Below, in pieces: positions 32,890 to 42,336 of a DNA stretch of 64,000 bases. The translations under genes were made by a program, and so were the position numbers. The notes beneath the pieces are model-generated. The model searched no databases. It was not told the origin of the DNA and worked only from the letters and a program-made list of their open reading frames with translations. This DNA comes from Bordetella parapertussis (GTDB lineage Bacteria > Pseudomonadota > Gammaproteobacteria > Burkholderiales > Burkholderiaceae_C). The DNA is taken from positions 6,552-70,551 of the forward strand of contig CAMDCZ010000005.1 in NCBI GenBank assembly GCA_945890735.1, given 5' to 3'. Positions within the stretch are counted from its first letter, which is position 1. Every line of letters starts with the position of its first letter.

Positions 32890-34286
32890 AGCCGAGGCGG
32901 CATCCGACTGTGCCAGTCTGTGACCCGCTGGAACGCACTGCCAGCCCGAACCAAGGTGGCTTCATCCAAATGACCCGCAACCAACTGGATGGCCACCGGC
33001 GTGCGTTTGCCAGTGAAACCAGCCGGCAATGTGATCGTGGGATTGCCGGTCATGTCAAACGGCGCGGTGTATTTGATCAGTCTGGCCAATTCGGAAGGAA
33101 CGGTGCCAATCACCGCCATTTCTTGATGGGTGGGAGACGCCATGGGCTGCGCAGGTATGAGCAGCAAATCGCAATGCTGGAAAAACCCCCGAACAGCACC
33201 GGTGAGTGCCCGACGACGCAACCCGATTTTTTGAATCTCTGATGAAGAGACCGTGCGCCCAAACTCGATCAAGCCATCCAAGCCTGGGCCATACAGTTGC
33301 TTGTTTTGGGGATGCCATGGCTCGTGCGCCACAGCGGTTTCCACGGCACAGGCGGTGCCCCAATCGGCGACCGCATCGCTGACATCCGGAAACCGAACAC
33401 GGCGCATGTCTGCGCCCAGCGATTGCAAGACCTTGAATGCAGATTCCACCGCGGTTTGCATGTCCGCATCCAGTCCCGAGCAATAGTCTTCGTCAAAACC
33501 AATGCGCAATCCCTGCAAATGGGATGCATTGCCTGACACGTAGTCCGGGACCGGTGCATGCAAAGCAACGCTGTCGAGTGGGTCAGCACCGGCGATCAGG
33601 CCCAGCATGTGACCGCAATCCATGGCGGTTCGCGCCATGGGACCAATGTGGTCCAGGGATGCAGCCAATTCAAACGCACCATGCACAGACACCCTGGCCC
33701 ATGTGGGTTTGAGACCAGTCACGCCATTGGCTGCCGATGGAAAACGGATCGAGCCACCGGTATCCGTGCCGATGGCCGCGAAACACAAGCCAGCAGCAAC
33801 CGCCACGCCCGAGCCACTGGAAGATGCACCCGACCAATGGTCTTCGTGCCAGGGGTTTACTGGGGGCGGCACTTGGGGATGGTGGTCGGCAAACGCGGCT
33901 TCGGTCATGGTCAACTTGCCCAGTAAAACAGTGCCTGCCTCCCGTAAACGTTTGACCACCGTGCCGTCATAGGTCGGCATGAAGTCCCGCATCATCGGCA
34001 TACCAGCTGCTGTGACGATGTTGTTTGTGTAGCAAAGGTCTTTCAACGCAATTGGCACGCCATGCAAGGGACTGAGGATCTGCCGGCGCATGATCATGGC
34101 CTCAGCTTGTCTGGCCTGCTGCAAGGCAACCTCATGGGACACGGTTGCATACGACAACAAACGCTGATCCACACGCGCGATGCGCGCGAGCATCATTTCC
34201 GTGAGCTCGACTGGTGACAGTTTCTTGCTGTGCAGCAAACTCGCCAGAGCATGGGCGTCTAGGAATGCAAGTTGGTCGTCTGTCAC
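32886..34286 (-). CDS. amidase (amidase signature family)
   Basis: From the GTG at 34286 this is a 466-residue serine hydrolase with the Ser-cisSer-Lys triad Lys82 (IALKD), Ser155 (SGASSSGSG) and Ser179 (GTDTGGSIR). It hydrolyses a carboxamide to acid and ammonia; AtzF, allophanate hydrolase or indoleacetamide hydrolase-like roles are possible. The start is uncertain: an ATG at 34328 would overlap the preceding gene by 35 bp and has no ribosome site, while GTG at 34286 is 7 bp after that gene's stop. It is the second amidase of the operon. Confidence 0.87.
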   Translation of the reverse strand: MTDDQLAFLDAHALASLLHSKKLSPVELTEMMLARIARVDQRLLSYATVSHEVALQQARQAEAMIMRRQILSPLHGVPIALKDLCYTNNIVTAAGMPMMRDFMPTYDGTVVKRLREAGTVLLGKLTMTEAAFADHHPQVPPPVNPWHEDHWSGASSSGSGVAVAAGLCFAAIGTDTGGSIRFPSAANGVTGLKPTWARVSVHGAFELAASLDHIGPMARTAMDCGHMLGLIAGADPLDSVALHAPVPDYVSGNASHLQGLRIGFDEDYCSGLDADMQTAVESAFKVLQSLGADMRRVRFPDVSDAVADWGTACAVETAVAHEPWHPQNKQLYGPGLDGLIEFGRTVSSSEIQKIGLRRRALTGAVRGFFQHCDLLLIPAQPMASPTHQEMAVIGTVPSELARLIKYTAPFDMTGNPTITLPAGFTGKRTPVAIQLVAGHLDEATLVRAGSAFQRVTDWHSRMPPRL

Positions 34287-34293
34287 TTTGTGA

Positions 34294-35751
34294 TCACCCG
34301 CGCTCAATATGGCAGTAGCCTTGGGCATCGATGGTCGCCACATGGCCGGTGTGCATCCAACCCGCATCGTCAATCGCTAATTGGGTTTGCTCTGGTTCCT
34401 CCCAATATGCACGCATCAACAGGTAACCCCGAAGACACAGTTGTCCCCGGGTACCGACAGGCACGATGCGCCCCTGCTGATCAACCACCTTGGCCTGCAC
34501 ATGGGGGTGGACGCGCCCGACCGTGCTTGTGCGTCGCTCAACAGCATCGGATGCGTGGGTTTGAAACGCCATGGCAGTGGTTTCAGCCATGCCAAAGCCT
34601 ACTGTGACTTGCTGCATGTGCAGTGTCCGAATCACCGCATGCATGGTGTCCGGTGGGCAAGGAGCACCCGCCATGATGCCGGTGCGCAAACAGCTCACAT
34701 CCCATTGCTTCACCGAAGGGTCTGCGAGCATGGACGCAAACATCTCTGGCTCACCATGCAAAGCGGTACAACGGAGTTGATGAACCGCGCGAAGAGTCGC
34801 AGCAGCATCAAAGCTGGCGCCCGGAAAAACCATGGCGGCACCCACGGCAGTGGCCGTCAATGCGCCCAGCACCATGCCAAAGCGATGGTTCAGGGCAATC
34901 GGTAGGCACAGACGGTCTTCATGGGTCAATGCCATGGACTTGGCGGCAAAGCGAGCGTTGTTCACCAGGCTGAAATGCGACAGCGTGACCGCCTTGGATG
35001 CGCTGGGGTCAGCGTGGTTGCGCCGAGTGAACTGAACATGGATCACATCATCCGGGTCGAGCGAGGCGGTCAATGCCTTGAGCCGCGCGTGCTGCGCTGG
35101 CCCAGACTGGTTCAAAAACTCTTTGAAACGCAGCGCGCGAACAGGCACAGGCTGCTTGGCTGCCTGGATTGGCGTCAGCGACAAATCATCCAAAACCACC
35201 ACATGCTTGAGGTGCTCAAGGCGCAACGATGTCAAATCACCTACAGGCCCCGGCCGGTCTATCTCTGGTGCCAATTCGCGCAAAGTGTCCAGGTGATCTT
35301 TGGCCTCGCTGCCGGGGGCCATCACCAACATGCGGCAACGCACCTTGTTCAAGGCATGTTCAAGCTCACTCCCCTGGCAGTCACCAGGGATGCTGACCAA
35401 CACCGCGCCGATGCGCGCAGTGGCAAACAAGGTCAGCAGCCATTCCAAACGGTTGGGCGACCAAATGCCAACTCGGTTGCCTCGGCGTATGCCCAAGGCC
35501 AACATGGCTGCAGCCATCTCATCGGTTTGCTTTTGCAAGTCGTACCAGCTCAGTCGCTGGTTCTGCGCCACAAAGACTGCCGCATCACGGGAACCATGGC
35601 GGGCGACTGTGCGGTCCAGCAATTCGGGCAGTGTGGCGAAATGCAGCGCGGCTTCTGTCGAACCCGCCACAAAGGACAAGGTCCCGTGCGGACGCCCGGC
35701 AGTGTTGGCACCGCCTTTGACCCACTCGGACAAAAAAGGATTGTTCGACAC
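34294..35751 (-). CDS. degenerate acyl-CoA synthetase lacking P-loop motif and C-terminal domain
   Basis: This 485-residue frame is clearly an AMP-binding protein (RGNRVGIWSPNRLEW, GFGMAETTAM, RGQLCLRGYLLMRAYW). Two things are wrong. The A3 motif, normally TSGTTGxPKG, reads TRRNHADPSASKAV, and in the next reading frame the same DNA still spells GATT, as if two shifts had scrambled it. The protein also stops at GYCHIERG, where relatives continue into the C-terminal lid domain of about 100 residues. It is probably inactive or has lost ATP chemistry. It lies between two amidase genes in the operon. Confidence 0.75.
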   Translation of the reverse strand: MSNNPFLSEWVKGGANTAGRPHGTLSFVAGSTEAALHFATLPELLDRTVARHGSRDAAVFVAQNQRLSWYDLQKQTDEMAAAMLALGIRRGNRVGIWSPNRLEWLLTLFATARIGAVLVSIPGDCQGSELEHALNKVRCRMLVMAPGSEAKDHLDTLRELAPEIDRPGPVGDLTSLRLEHLKHVVVLDDLSLTPIQAAKQPVPVRALRFKEFLNQSGPAQHARLKALTASLDPDDVIHVQFTRRNHADPSASKAVTLSHFSLVNNARFAAKSMALTHEDRLCLPIALNHRFGMVLGALTATAVGAAMVFPGASFDAAATLRAVHQLRCTALHGEPEMFASMLADPSVKQWDVSCLRTGIMAGAPCPPDTMHAVIRTLHMQQVTVGFGMAETTAMAFQTHASDAVERRTSTVGRVHPHVQAKVVDQQGRIVPVGTRGQLCLRGYLLMRAYWEEPEQTQLAIDDAGWMHTGHVATIDAQGYCHIERG

Positions 35752-35790
35752 GTTAGCCTGCTTCTCGCTGCCAGAAGTTGGAGAGCGTGA

Positions 35791-38286
35791 TCAGAAGTTG
35801 CGCCAGTCGCCGGACTGCTCAAACGCATGGGCAGCGCGGTAAATGGTGGACTCGTCCCAATGCTTGCCGATCAACTGCATGCCAATCGGTAAACCATTGG
35901 ACATGCCGCATGGCACGCTCATGGCGGGGTGGCCGGTGACATCCAGCGGCGAAGTGTTGCCCAGCATTTCCAGGGCACGTTGCACATACAGCTTGAGTGA
36001 GGCGTTGGCTGGCGGCAGCGGTGTGGATTTCATCGGCAAGGTGGGCAGCAACAACAGGTCATAACGCGCTAATGCAGTGTCATAGGCCTTGGCCAGCACA
36101 CGACTCAGGTTTTGGGCCTTGGCATAAAAATGGCCACGGTAGTTTTTGATGAAATATTCACCCGCCATCATGGAAACCTTGAGGGATGGAGAAAGTTCAT
36201 CGGCACGGGCACGCCAAGCCGAATGCGCGTCCAACAAGCTGGTGGTGTAAAGGCCCTTCCAGTTAAAGCCCATGCCGTTGCCATTCATCATCTGCGCTTG
36301 CAGACCTTCCACCGCAATCGCAGTCCAAATCGCAGGGCCATCCATGTGCATCGGCACTGACACATCTTCCACAATCGCACCCATGGCACGCAAGCGATCG
36401 GCGGCCTGGCGAACTTTGTGGTCTACATCCGATTCGCTGTCAGCGCGGTTGAAGCCTTCGAGCAACACACCGATGCGCAAACCGGATACGCCACGGCCCA
36501 AAGCGGCGGTGTAACGGTCGACACGGGGGCTGTATTGGCGGGGATCCAAACCGTCTGCACCCGCAATCACCTCCAACAACAAAGCGTTGTCAGCAACGTT
36601 GGCCGTCATGGGGCCAGCGTGGTCAATCGTGGCTTCGATCGGCATGACACCGGTGTAAGGCACCAAACCGTGGGTCGGTTTCATGCCATAGATGCCACAC
36701 CAGGAGGCCGGCATGCGAATCGAACCACCTTGGTCTCCACCAATGGCCATTTCAATTTCGCCGGCACCCACCAAGGCAGCCGAACCAGAAGACGAACCAC
36801 CTGCTGAATAGCCATAACGGTAAGGGTTGTGGACCGGACCGGCTGCACAGGTGTGACTGCCGCCAGACAAACAGAAATATTCGCAATGGGCCTTTCCCGC
36901 AATCGTGCCGCCTGCATCCAAGATGCGCGTCACCAAGGTGGCATCCACATCAGGCACATAGCCTTCCAGCGAAGACGAGCCGTTCATCATGGGAACGCCC
37001 GCCAAGCAAACATTGTCTTTGAGCACCACACGCTTGCCAGACAAGGGGCCATGGGCCGCGCCGCGCACCTCACTCTTGACAGCCCAGGCGTTCAAGGGGT
37101 TATCGGCTTGGCTGGGCTTGATGCCTGGTGTGCGGGGGTAACGCACCGGTGGAAGGTTGTCAGGCAACTGCGTGAGTCGGTCATAAGACTGGAATGTGCC
37201 CTCCATGATCTCCAAGTACTCAGCCACTTCACGAGAAGACATGTTCATGTGCAATGACTCGACGATGGCGTGCATCTGATCGACAGTAGGACGTTTAACA
37301 GTTGACATGATTCCCCCGGGGCCTGCGGCCATTGAATCTGCTGCGGCAACATGAGACCGCTTGTTGGTTGATGTGGATTTGGCAGATGAGCGTTCGCTTG
37401 AAAACGAAGACACTGCCACCGTTGGTGACGGGTTGGAAACCTGTGTCACCGGCGATGGATAAGCTTTGGCAGCCTGCGCAGGAAGCGCGCCGGCATGGGA
37501 TGAGGCTGAAGGTGGGCTGTGCGTCATCCGCGCGGAACCCATGCCCAGCAATTCACTCAGGCCGCCACCGCGCAACTCATGGGCGTGCAGTTCTTTGAGG
37601 ATGGTGCCGCGCTCAAACACCGCCACGCGGTGCGCCACATCCAGCACCAAATCCAAATTTTGTTCAACAATGATCAAGGCCAAGCCAAACTCATCGCGCA
37701 ACCTTGCCAAGGTCGTGCCAATCTCTTGAACGATAGACGGTTGGATACCTTCACTGGGCTCATCCAGCAGCAGCAACCAGGGTTTGGGCACCAAGGCTCT
37801 GGCCAAGGCCAATATCTGCTGCTCACCCCCCGAAAGGGATCCGCCTTTTCGGTCCAGCAAGACACGCAGACGGGGGAATTGGTCAACCACCCGCTCCACC
37901 GATTGTTCTTCGGTTTCACCAATGTCCTCGCGCCAGGCCATTCGCAGATTTTCCAGGGCAGACAAGCCGGGCAAGATACCTCGCCCCTGCGGGACATAGC
38001 CCATGCCCATCTGTGAGCGAAGGTGTGCAGGTGAGCCGGTTGCGTCAGTGCCATCGAGCTCAATGCGGCCACCGGTAGAGGGCATCAGACCCATGATGAC
38101 TTTGAGCAAGGTGGTTTTGCCCATGCCGTTGTGGCCGACGATGCCCACGGCTTCTCCCTCATGGATCTGCAGATTTACACCATGCAAAACCGGGACACGG
38201 CCATATCCGGCTCGCAGATCAGCCACCTGCAGCACGACATCAGCGCGCTCGAAATGGCCTGCAATGGGGTTGTGTGACTCAGCCAT
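35791..38286 (-). CDS. LivF ATP-binding protein fused to an amidase
   Basis: One 831-residue frame joins two enzymes. Residues 18-248 are a LivF ABC ATPase: Walker A GHNGMGKT at 51-58, signature LSGGEQQ at 151-157, Walker B LLLLDEP at 171-177. Residues 250-326 are a Ser/Ala/Pro-rich linker with no homology seen. Residues 327-831 are a full amidase close to nitrile-hydratase-associated enantioselective amidases: Lys423 (VVLKDNV), Ser498 (GGSSSGSAA) and Ser522 (GGDQGGSIR). An in-frame ATG at 37308 with GGGGGAA before it could also start a separate amidase. It follows livG with a 2-bp gap. The ATPase would be cytoplasmic at the transporter, placing the amidase at the import channel. Confidence 0.85.
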   Translation of the reverse strand: MAESHNPIAGHFERADVVLQVADLRAGYGRVPVLHGVNLQIHEGEAVGIVGHNGMGKTTLLKVIMGLMPSTGGRIELDGTDATGSPAHLRSQMGMGYVPQGRGILPGLSALENLRMAWREDIGETEEQSVERVVDQFPRLRVLLDRKGGSLSGGEQQILALARALVPKPWLLLLDEPSEGIQPSIVQEIGTTLARLRDEFGLALIIVEQNLDLVLDVAHRVAVFERGTILKELHAHELRGGGLSELLGMGSARMTHSPPSASSHAGALPAQAAKAYPSPVTQVSNPSPTVAVSSFSSERSSAKSTSTNKRSHVAAADSMAAGPGGIMSTVKRPTVDQMHAIVESLHMNMSSREVAEYLEIMEGTFQSYDRLTQLPDNLPPVRYPRTPGIKPSQADNPLNAWAVKSEVRGAAHGPLSGKRVVLKDNVCLAGVPMMNGSSSLEGYVPDVDATLVTRILDAGGTIAGKAHCEYFCLSGGSHTCAAGPVHNPYRYGYSAGGSSSGSAALVGAGEIEMAIGGDQGGSIRMPASWCGIYGMKPTHGLVPYTGVMPIEATIDHAGPMTANVADNALLLEVIAGADGLDPRQYSPRVDRYTAALGRGVSGLRIGVLLEGFNRADSESDVDHKVRQAADRLRAMGAIVEDVSVPMHMDGPAIWTAIAVEGLQAQMMNGNGMGFNWKGLYTTSLLDAHSAWRARADELSPSLKVSMMAGEYFIKNYRGHFYAKAQNLSRVLAKAYDTALARYDLLLLPTLPMKSTPLPPANASLKLYVQRALEMLGNTSPLDVTGHPAMSVPCGMSNGLPIGMQLIGKHWDESTIYRAAHAFEQSGDWRNF

Positions 38287-38288
38287 GC

Positions 38289-39014
38289 TTATTTTGCCCG
38301 GTTGCCTATGTAAACCTCACGCACCTTCGCGTTGTTCATGACCGCATCGGTGGCCCCCTCCATCAACACGGCACCCTGGTGCAGCACCGTGACCGACCCA
38401 CCCAGCATGCGAACGAAATTCATGTCGTGGTCAACCACCACCACCGCTGATTGCTGATTGATGCCGTGAATCAAAGACACCAAGCGATCGGCTTCTGCGC
38501 CTGTGATGCCAGCAGCAGGCTCATCGAGCAACACCAGTTTGGGTCGCTGACACAGCACCAAGCCAATTTCAACAATCTGCCGCTGGCCATGCGCGAGTTC
38601 TCCCACCATGCGGCGCATTTGGGACTGCAAGCCCAACTCGACAATGATGCGATCGACTTCGGCGGAAGCCCCTTTTTTGCCATGAATGCGCCGCGCAGAC
38701 AGCCACAGGTTTTCCCAGACAGTCAAGCCATTCATGACCGATGGAACTTGGGTTTTGATGCCCACACCGAGTTGCACAATTTCGTGTGGACGCCAGCCAG
38801 TGACATCTTGACCACGAATGAAAACCCTGCCGTGGCTGTGATTGATTTGGTACTGACCAGTCAGGCATTTGAAAAAAGTACTTTTGCCCGCGCCGTTGGG
38901 ACCAATCAGACAACGCAGTTCACGTTCACGCAAACTGAAATTGACGTTATTGACCGCCAAAACCCCGCCGAAACGCATCGACAGGTCGCGGGTCTCCACA
39001 ATCATTTCACTCAT
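38289..39014 (-). CDS. ABC transporter ATP-binding protein, LivG/UrtD type
   Basis: This 241-residue ATPase has Walker A GPNGAGKST, signature-like ELAHGQRQIVEIG and Walker B LVLLDEPAAGI, with the LivG/UrtD C-terminus VREVYIGN. The tract GIKTQVPSVMNGLTVWENL is typical of the UrtD (urea/amide) branch. The ATG at 39014 overlaps the permease gene by 8 bp; the longer frame to 39110 reads back into it. Confidence 0.9.
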   Translation of the reverse strand: MSEMIVETRDLSMRFGGVLAVNNVNFSLRERELRCLIGPNGAGKSTFFKCLTGQYQINHSHGRVFIRGQDVTGWRPHEIVQLGVGIKTQVPSVMNGLTVWENLWLSARRIHGKKGASAEVDRIIVELGLQSQMRRMVGELAHGQRQIVEIGLVLCQRPKLVLLDEPAAGITGAEADRLVSLIHGINQQSAVVVVDHDMNFVRMLGGSVTVLHQGAVLMEGATDAVMNNAKVREVYIGNRAK

Positions 39015-40104
39015 GGTTTTGTCCCGCTTTGCCGTGTTCGACACCCGCACCGAGCTGCCTGCGCTCACCGCCACGGCGGCGCATGCTGTTGGAGCGGGCA
39101 CGGCTGACACTGCGCTGTCCGTGCTGTTTGCGCCAGCCCATCACAGTGGGCAACAAACCACGGGGCAGCAGCAACACCACCAACACCAAAATCCCACCAA
39201 TGACCAAAGAGTTGTCGATGAAGGTTTGCTCACCCAGCAACAACTTCATGGTGCCCAGCAATACCGCGCCGATCACAGGACCCATCAATGTGCCCAAACC
39301 ACCGGCAATGACCCAAATGATGACTTCAACCGATTGGCCCAGACCAAACAGGGCCGGGGTGACAATTTCAGCCCAACTGGCAAAAAGACAACCCGCCATG
39401 CCAGCCATGGCAGCCGACAAAGAAAAAATCGCGGTTTTGTAAGCAGGCGCGTTGTAACCCAGTAGTTCGATGCGCGCCTCGTTTTCGCGGATGCCCAACA
39501 AAATCCGTCCAAATGCGCTGGATAAAACCCAGCGTGAGACCAGGTAGCACAACACCAGACAACACAGCACCACGTAATAGAGCGCGGTGCCGAAAATCGG
39601 GGTAGAGGGGTCGCCTGGGACATTCAAGATGGGGAACGCGGGAATGCCATTGAAACCGCCCAAGCGTGCGTTGCCAATGCTGTAAGCGTCACCGGCTGTG
39701 GCACCCATGAACTTGGCCAAAATCAACGAGAAGACCAAGGTGATCACACCCATGTAGACATCGCTGATGCGACCATAAAACATCATGGCACCAATCAACG
39801 CGGCCACAAAAGCGGGCAACACGATCGCAAAAATCCAGGCAGCAGTGCTCTCCCCCAGGTTCATGGAAGTGATCGCATAGGTGTAAGCACCGAGCCCGAA
39901 ATAAGCCGCATGCCCAAAACTCAAGATGCCGGCATAGCCCCACATCAAACCGAGGGACAAAGCGAACAACGCCCAGATACCCAGCAAGGTAGGGGTGTTG
40001 GTATCAAACCCGGCAGGCAACAGCAGCAGCAAGATGAAGATGGCAATGACCCAACCCCAATGGGTGCGGCCGGCGCTGGTGAAATTGGCGGCATCTCCGA
40101 TCAT
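39007..40104 (-). CDS. ABC transporter permease, LivM/UrtC type
   Basis: This 365-residue permease has about nine or ten hydrophobic segments, LGLMWGYAGILSFGHAAYFGLGAY and the coupling block RILLGIRENEARIELLGYN. The basic tail after about residue 330 (KQHGQRSVSRARSNSMRRRGGERR) is long and low in complexity, and overlaps nothing else. The start overlaps the LivH-type gene stop by 4 bp. Confidence 0.9.
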   Translation of the reverse strand: MIGDAANFTSAGRTHWGWVIAIFILLLLLPAGFDTNTPTLLGIWALFALSLGLMWGYAGILSFGHAAYFGLGAYTYAITSMNLGESTAAWIFAIVLPAFVAALIGAMMFYGRISDVYMGVITLVFSLILAKFMGATAGDAYSIGNARLGGFNGIPAFPILNVPGDPSTPIFGTALYYVVLCCLVLCYLVSRWVLSSAFGRILLGIRENEARIELLGYNAPAYKTAIFSLSAAMAGMAGCLFASWAEIVTPALFGLGQSVEVIIWVIAGGLGTLMGPVIGAVLLGTMKLLLGEQTFIDNSLVIGGILVLVVLLLPRGLLPTVMGWRKQHGQRSVSRARSNSMRRRGGERRQLGAGVEHGKAGQNHE

Positions 40105-40967
40105 GGCGCGTTACGGAAAAAGCGGCCCGTGATTCCTTGGGGCATCAGACGCAACAGCACCACCGCGAATGCCAACATGGCGATTTCTCCAATGACAGGG
40201 GTAGAGCCAAATGAGACCACCTGGTTGATGGTGCCAAAAATAACCGAACTGGACAGCGTGCCAGTGATGATGGCAGCGCCGCCCGTGATCACCGTGATGA
40301 AGGCCTTGGCAATGTATGCCCCGCCGGAGGACGGCAGCAGTCCCGTGAGGGGTGCCAACACACCACCGGCCAGGCCAGACAAGGCTGCACCCACCGTGAA
40401 AGTCCACATGTAAACACGTTTCGGGTCATAACCGAGGGAGGATGCGACATCGGCACTCTGCATGGCACCGCGGGCCACCAAACCAAAACGGGTGAAACGC
40501 ATCACCAACCACATACAGATGATCAACAAGGTGGCAATGCCGATGATGAACAGGTTGTAGCCACCCATTTGAAACTCACCCAACTCATAGCCGGGGATAG
40601 GGGCAGGCACACTGACGGCCGTGTTGCCAAAGATGAAGGTGACTATGCCAACGATCAGCAAAGACAGGCCCCAGGTAGCCAACATGGTGTCGATCATGCG
40701 ACCGTAGAGCTGTCGAACCACCAAGCGTTCAACCAGCAAGCCCAGAATGCCAACCACCAAAGGGGCAATCACGAGCATGGCGAGGTAAATATTGACGCCG
40801 GCTTTGGCACACGCGATCGTGGTGTAGCCGCCAACCATCACGAACTCTCCATGCGCCAGGTTGATCACCCGCATCATGCCAAAAACGACCGCAAGTCCGG
40901 CACTGGTCAGCACCAAAAAAGCAATCATGTAAATGATTTCTAAGAAAACGACCGCGGCGTAATCCAT
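40101..40967 (-). CDS. ABC transporter permease, LivH/UrtB type
   Basis: This 288-residue permease has about eight membrane segments, the motif VINLAHGEFVMVGGYTT and the ATG at 40967 giving MDYAAVVFLEIIYM. It forms the channel with the LivM-type partner. The gap to the binding-protein gene upstream is 57 bp, the largest at the head of this operon. Confidence 0.9.
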   Translation of the reverse strand: MDYAAVVFLEIIYMIAFLVLTSAGLAVVFGMMRVINLAHGEFVMVGGYTTIACAKAGVNIYLAMLVIAPLVVGILGLLVERLVVRQLYGRMIDTMLATWGLSLLIVGIVTFIFGNTAVSVPAPIPGYELGEFQMGGYNLFIIGIATLLIICMWLVMRFTRFGLVARGAMQSADVASSLGYDPKRVYMWTFTVGAALSGLAGGVLAPLTGLLPSSGGAYIAKAFITVITGGAAIITGTLSSSVIFGTINQVVSFGSTPVIGEIAMLAFAVVLLRLMPQGITGRFFRNAP

Positions 40968-41024
40968 TGCAACTTTCTCAAACGTGAGCGTCCATGCCCG
41001 CCAGGACATGGACGCCATCCGACA

Positions 41025-42260
41025 TTAGATTTTGACTTCGTACTGTTTGTTTTCTTTCGGATTTTTTTGCAAGTCGCAAAATTGCAGCGTGTCTGATGGT
41101 GGACGTGCTTTGAACTGCTGCTTGATCGTCAGCTTTTGGTTTTTCACTTCCATCACATTGATATCCAAGATCGCGTGGTGGGTTTTGGGGTCAAGCGTGA
41201 CCGTACCGCCTGGGCCCTGGATGCTGATGCCAGATTCAATGGCGGCCAACATTTTTTCACGGTCGAGCGAACCGGCTTTCTTGACACAAGCCGCCCACAG
41301 CATGATGCCTTGGTACTGAGAAACCGCGATTTCGTGCACCAACTTGGTGTTGCCAAAACGCTTGGCCCATTTGGCCAAAAAGTCTTTGTTGGCTGCATTG
41401 GTGTTTTCTTGGCTGTAGTTACCCGCGATCAAAATGCCATCGCCCTCAGCGGCAGACAAGGCCAAGTGTTCGTTGCCCACACCAAAGGTGGTGGAGCACA
41501 ACGGGATTTTCTTGTTCATGCCAGAGGCTGCCCATTGACGGAAGAAGGACATATGGGCACCACCGACCAATGCAGCCACCACAAACTTGGGTTTTTCTTG
41601 CTGAATTTTGGCGATGGTGGATCCAAAGTCGGAGACATCCAAGGGGAAGAAGCTGCTTTGCAGTACTTTGCCGCCACCCTTGTTGATGTAGTGGGTCAGC
41701 CACTTGGAAGTGATTTGGCCGTAGTTGTAATCAGCCGCCAACACATAAGCGGTTTTGCCCCACTGCTTGAGGGCCACTTCGACAATCGGCTCGACCGCCT
41801 GGGCTGGGGTTGTGCCGGTGCAGACAACGTTGCGATCACACACACCGCCTTCATACAAGACGTTATAGAAATACAGTGAGTTGGCGCGGTGGAAGGTCTG
41901 GCGAATCGCCTCGCGTGAAGCGGAGGTGATGCCACCATGGGTCACATCCACTTTGTCATCGCGCGTCAACTGCTGGGCGTACTTGGTATAGAGCGCGATG
42001 TCAGACTGAGAGTCGTATTGAACGACTTGGATTTTGCGGCCCAACAAACCACCGGTTGCATTGATCTCTTCAGCCGCCAGGGTGGTAGCCATGACCATGG
42101 GCTTGCCATAGGCATCCAGGTTGCCGGAGTTGTCCAAAATCGAGCCCAATTTGATGGGCGAACCTTGGGCCAAAACCATTTCAAATGGGATGCTTGCACC
42201 CAGCACAGTCAAACCGGCTGAACCTGTACCCGCTAAAAACCGACGGCGAGAAAAACTCAT
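41025..42260 (-). CDS. amide/urea-type ABC substrate-binding protein with Tat signal
   Basis: This 411-residue receptor starts with a twin-arginine signal (SRRRFLAG, then a hydrophobic stretch and SIPFEMVLAQG). The mature part fits the FmdD/UrtA/AmiC branch of Peripla_BP_5 proteins, with AAEEINATGGLLGRKI, VTHGGITSASREAIR and YNVLYEGG. This branch binds short amides or urea. Because the ATPase of the same operon carries an amidase, an amide ligand is the best guess. It is the first gene of a run reaching to 29066; AGGAG precedes the ATG. Confidence 0.87.
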   Translation of the reverse strand: MSFSRRRFLAGTGSAGLTVLGASIPFEMVLAQGSPIKLGSILDNSGNLDAYGKPMVMATTLAAEEINATGGLLGRKIQVVQYDSQSDIALYTKYAQQLTRDDKVDVTHGGITSASREAIRQTFHRANSLYFYNVLYEGGVCDRNVVCTGTTPAQAVEPIVEVALKQWGKTAYVLAADYNYGQITSKWLTHYINKGGGKVLQSSFFPLDVSDFGSTIAKIQQEKPKFVVAALVGGAHMSFFRQWAASGMNKKIPLCSTTFGVGNEHLALSAAEGDGILIAGNYSQENTNAANKDFLAKWAKRFGNTKLVHEIAVSQYQGIMLWAACVKKAGSLDREKMLAAIESGISIQGPGGTVTLDPKTHHAILDINVMEVKNQKLTIKQQFKARPPSDTLQFCDLQKNPKENKQYEVKI

Positions 42261-42336
42261 ACTGCTACTCCTGAATGTAGAGCGATGTGCTCATGGGTTG
42301 GTGAAACGAAAATGGAAATGACAAGCCAGCCAATCA

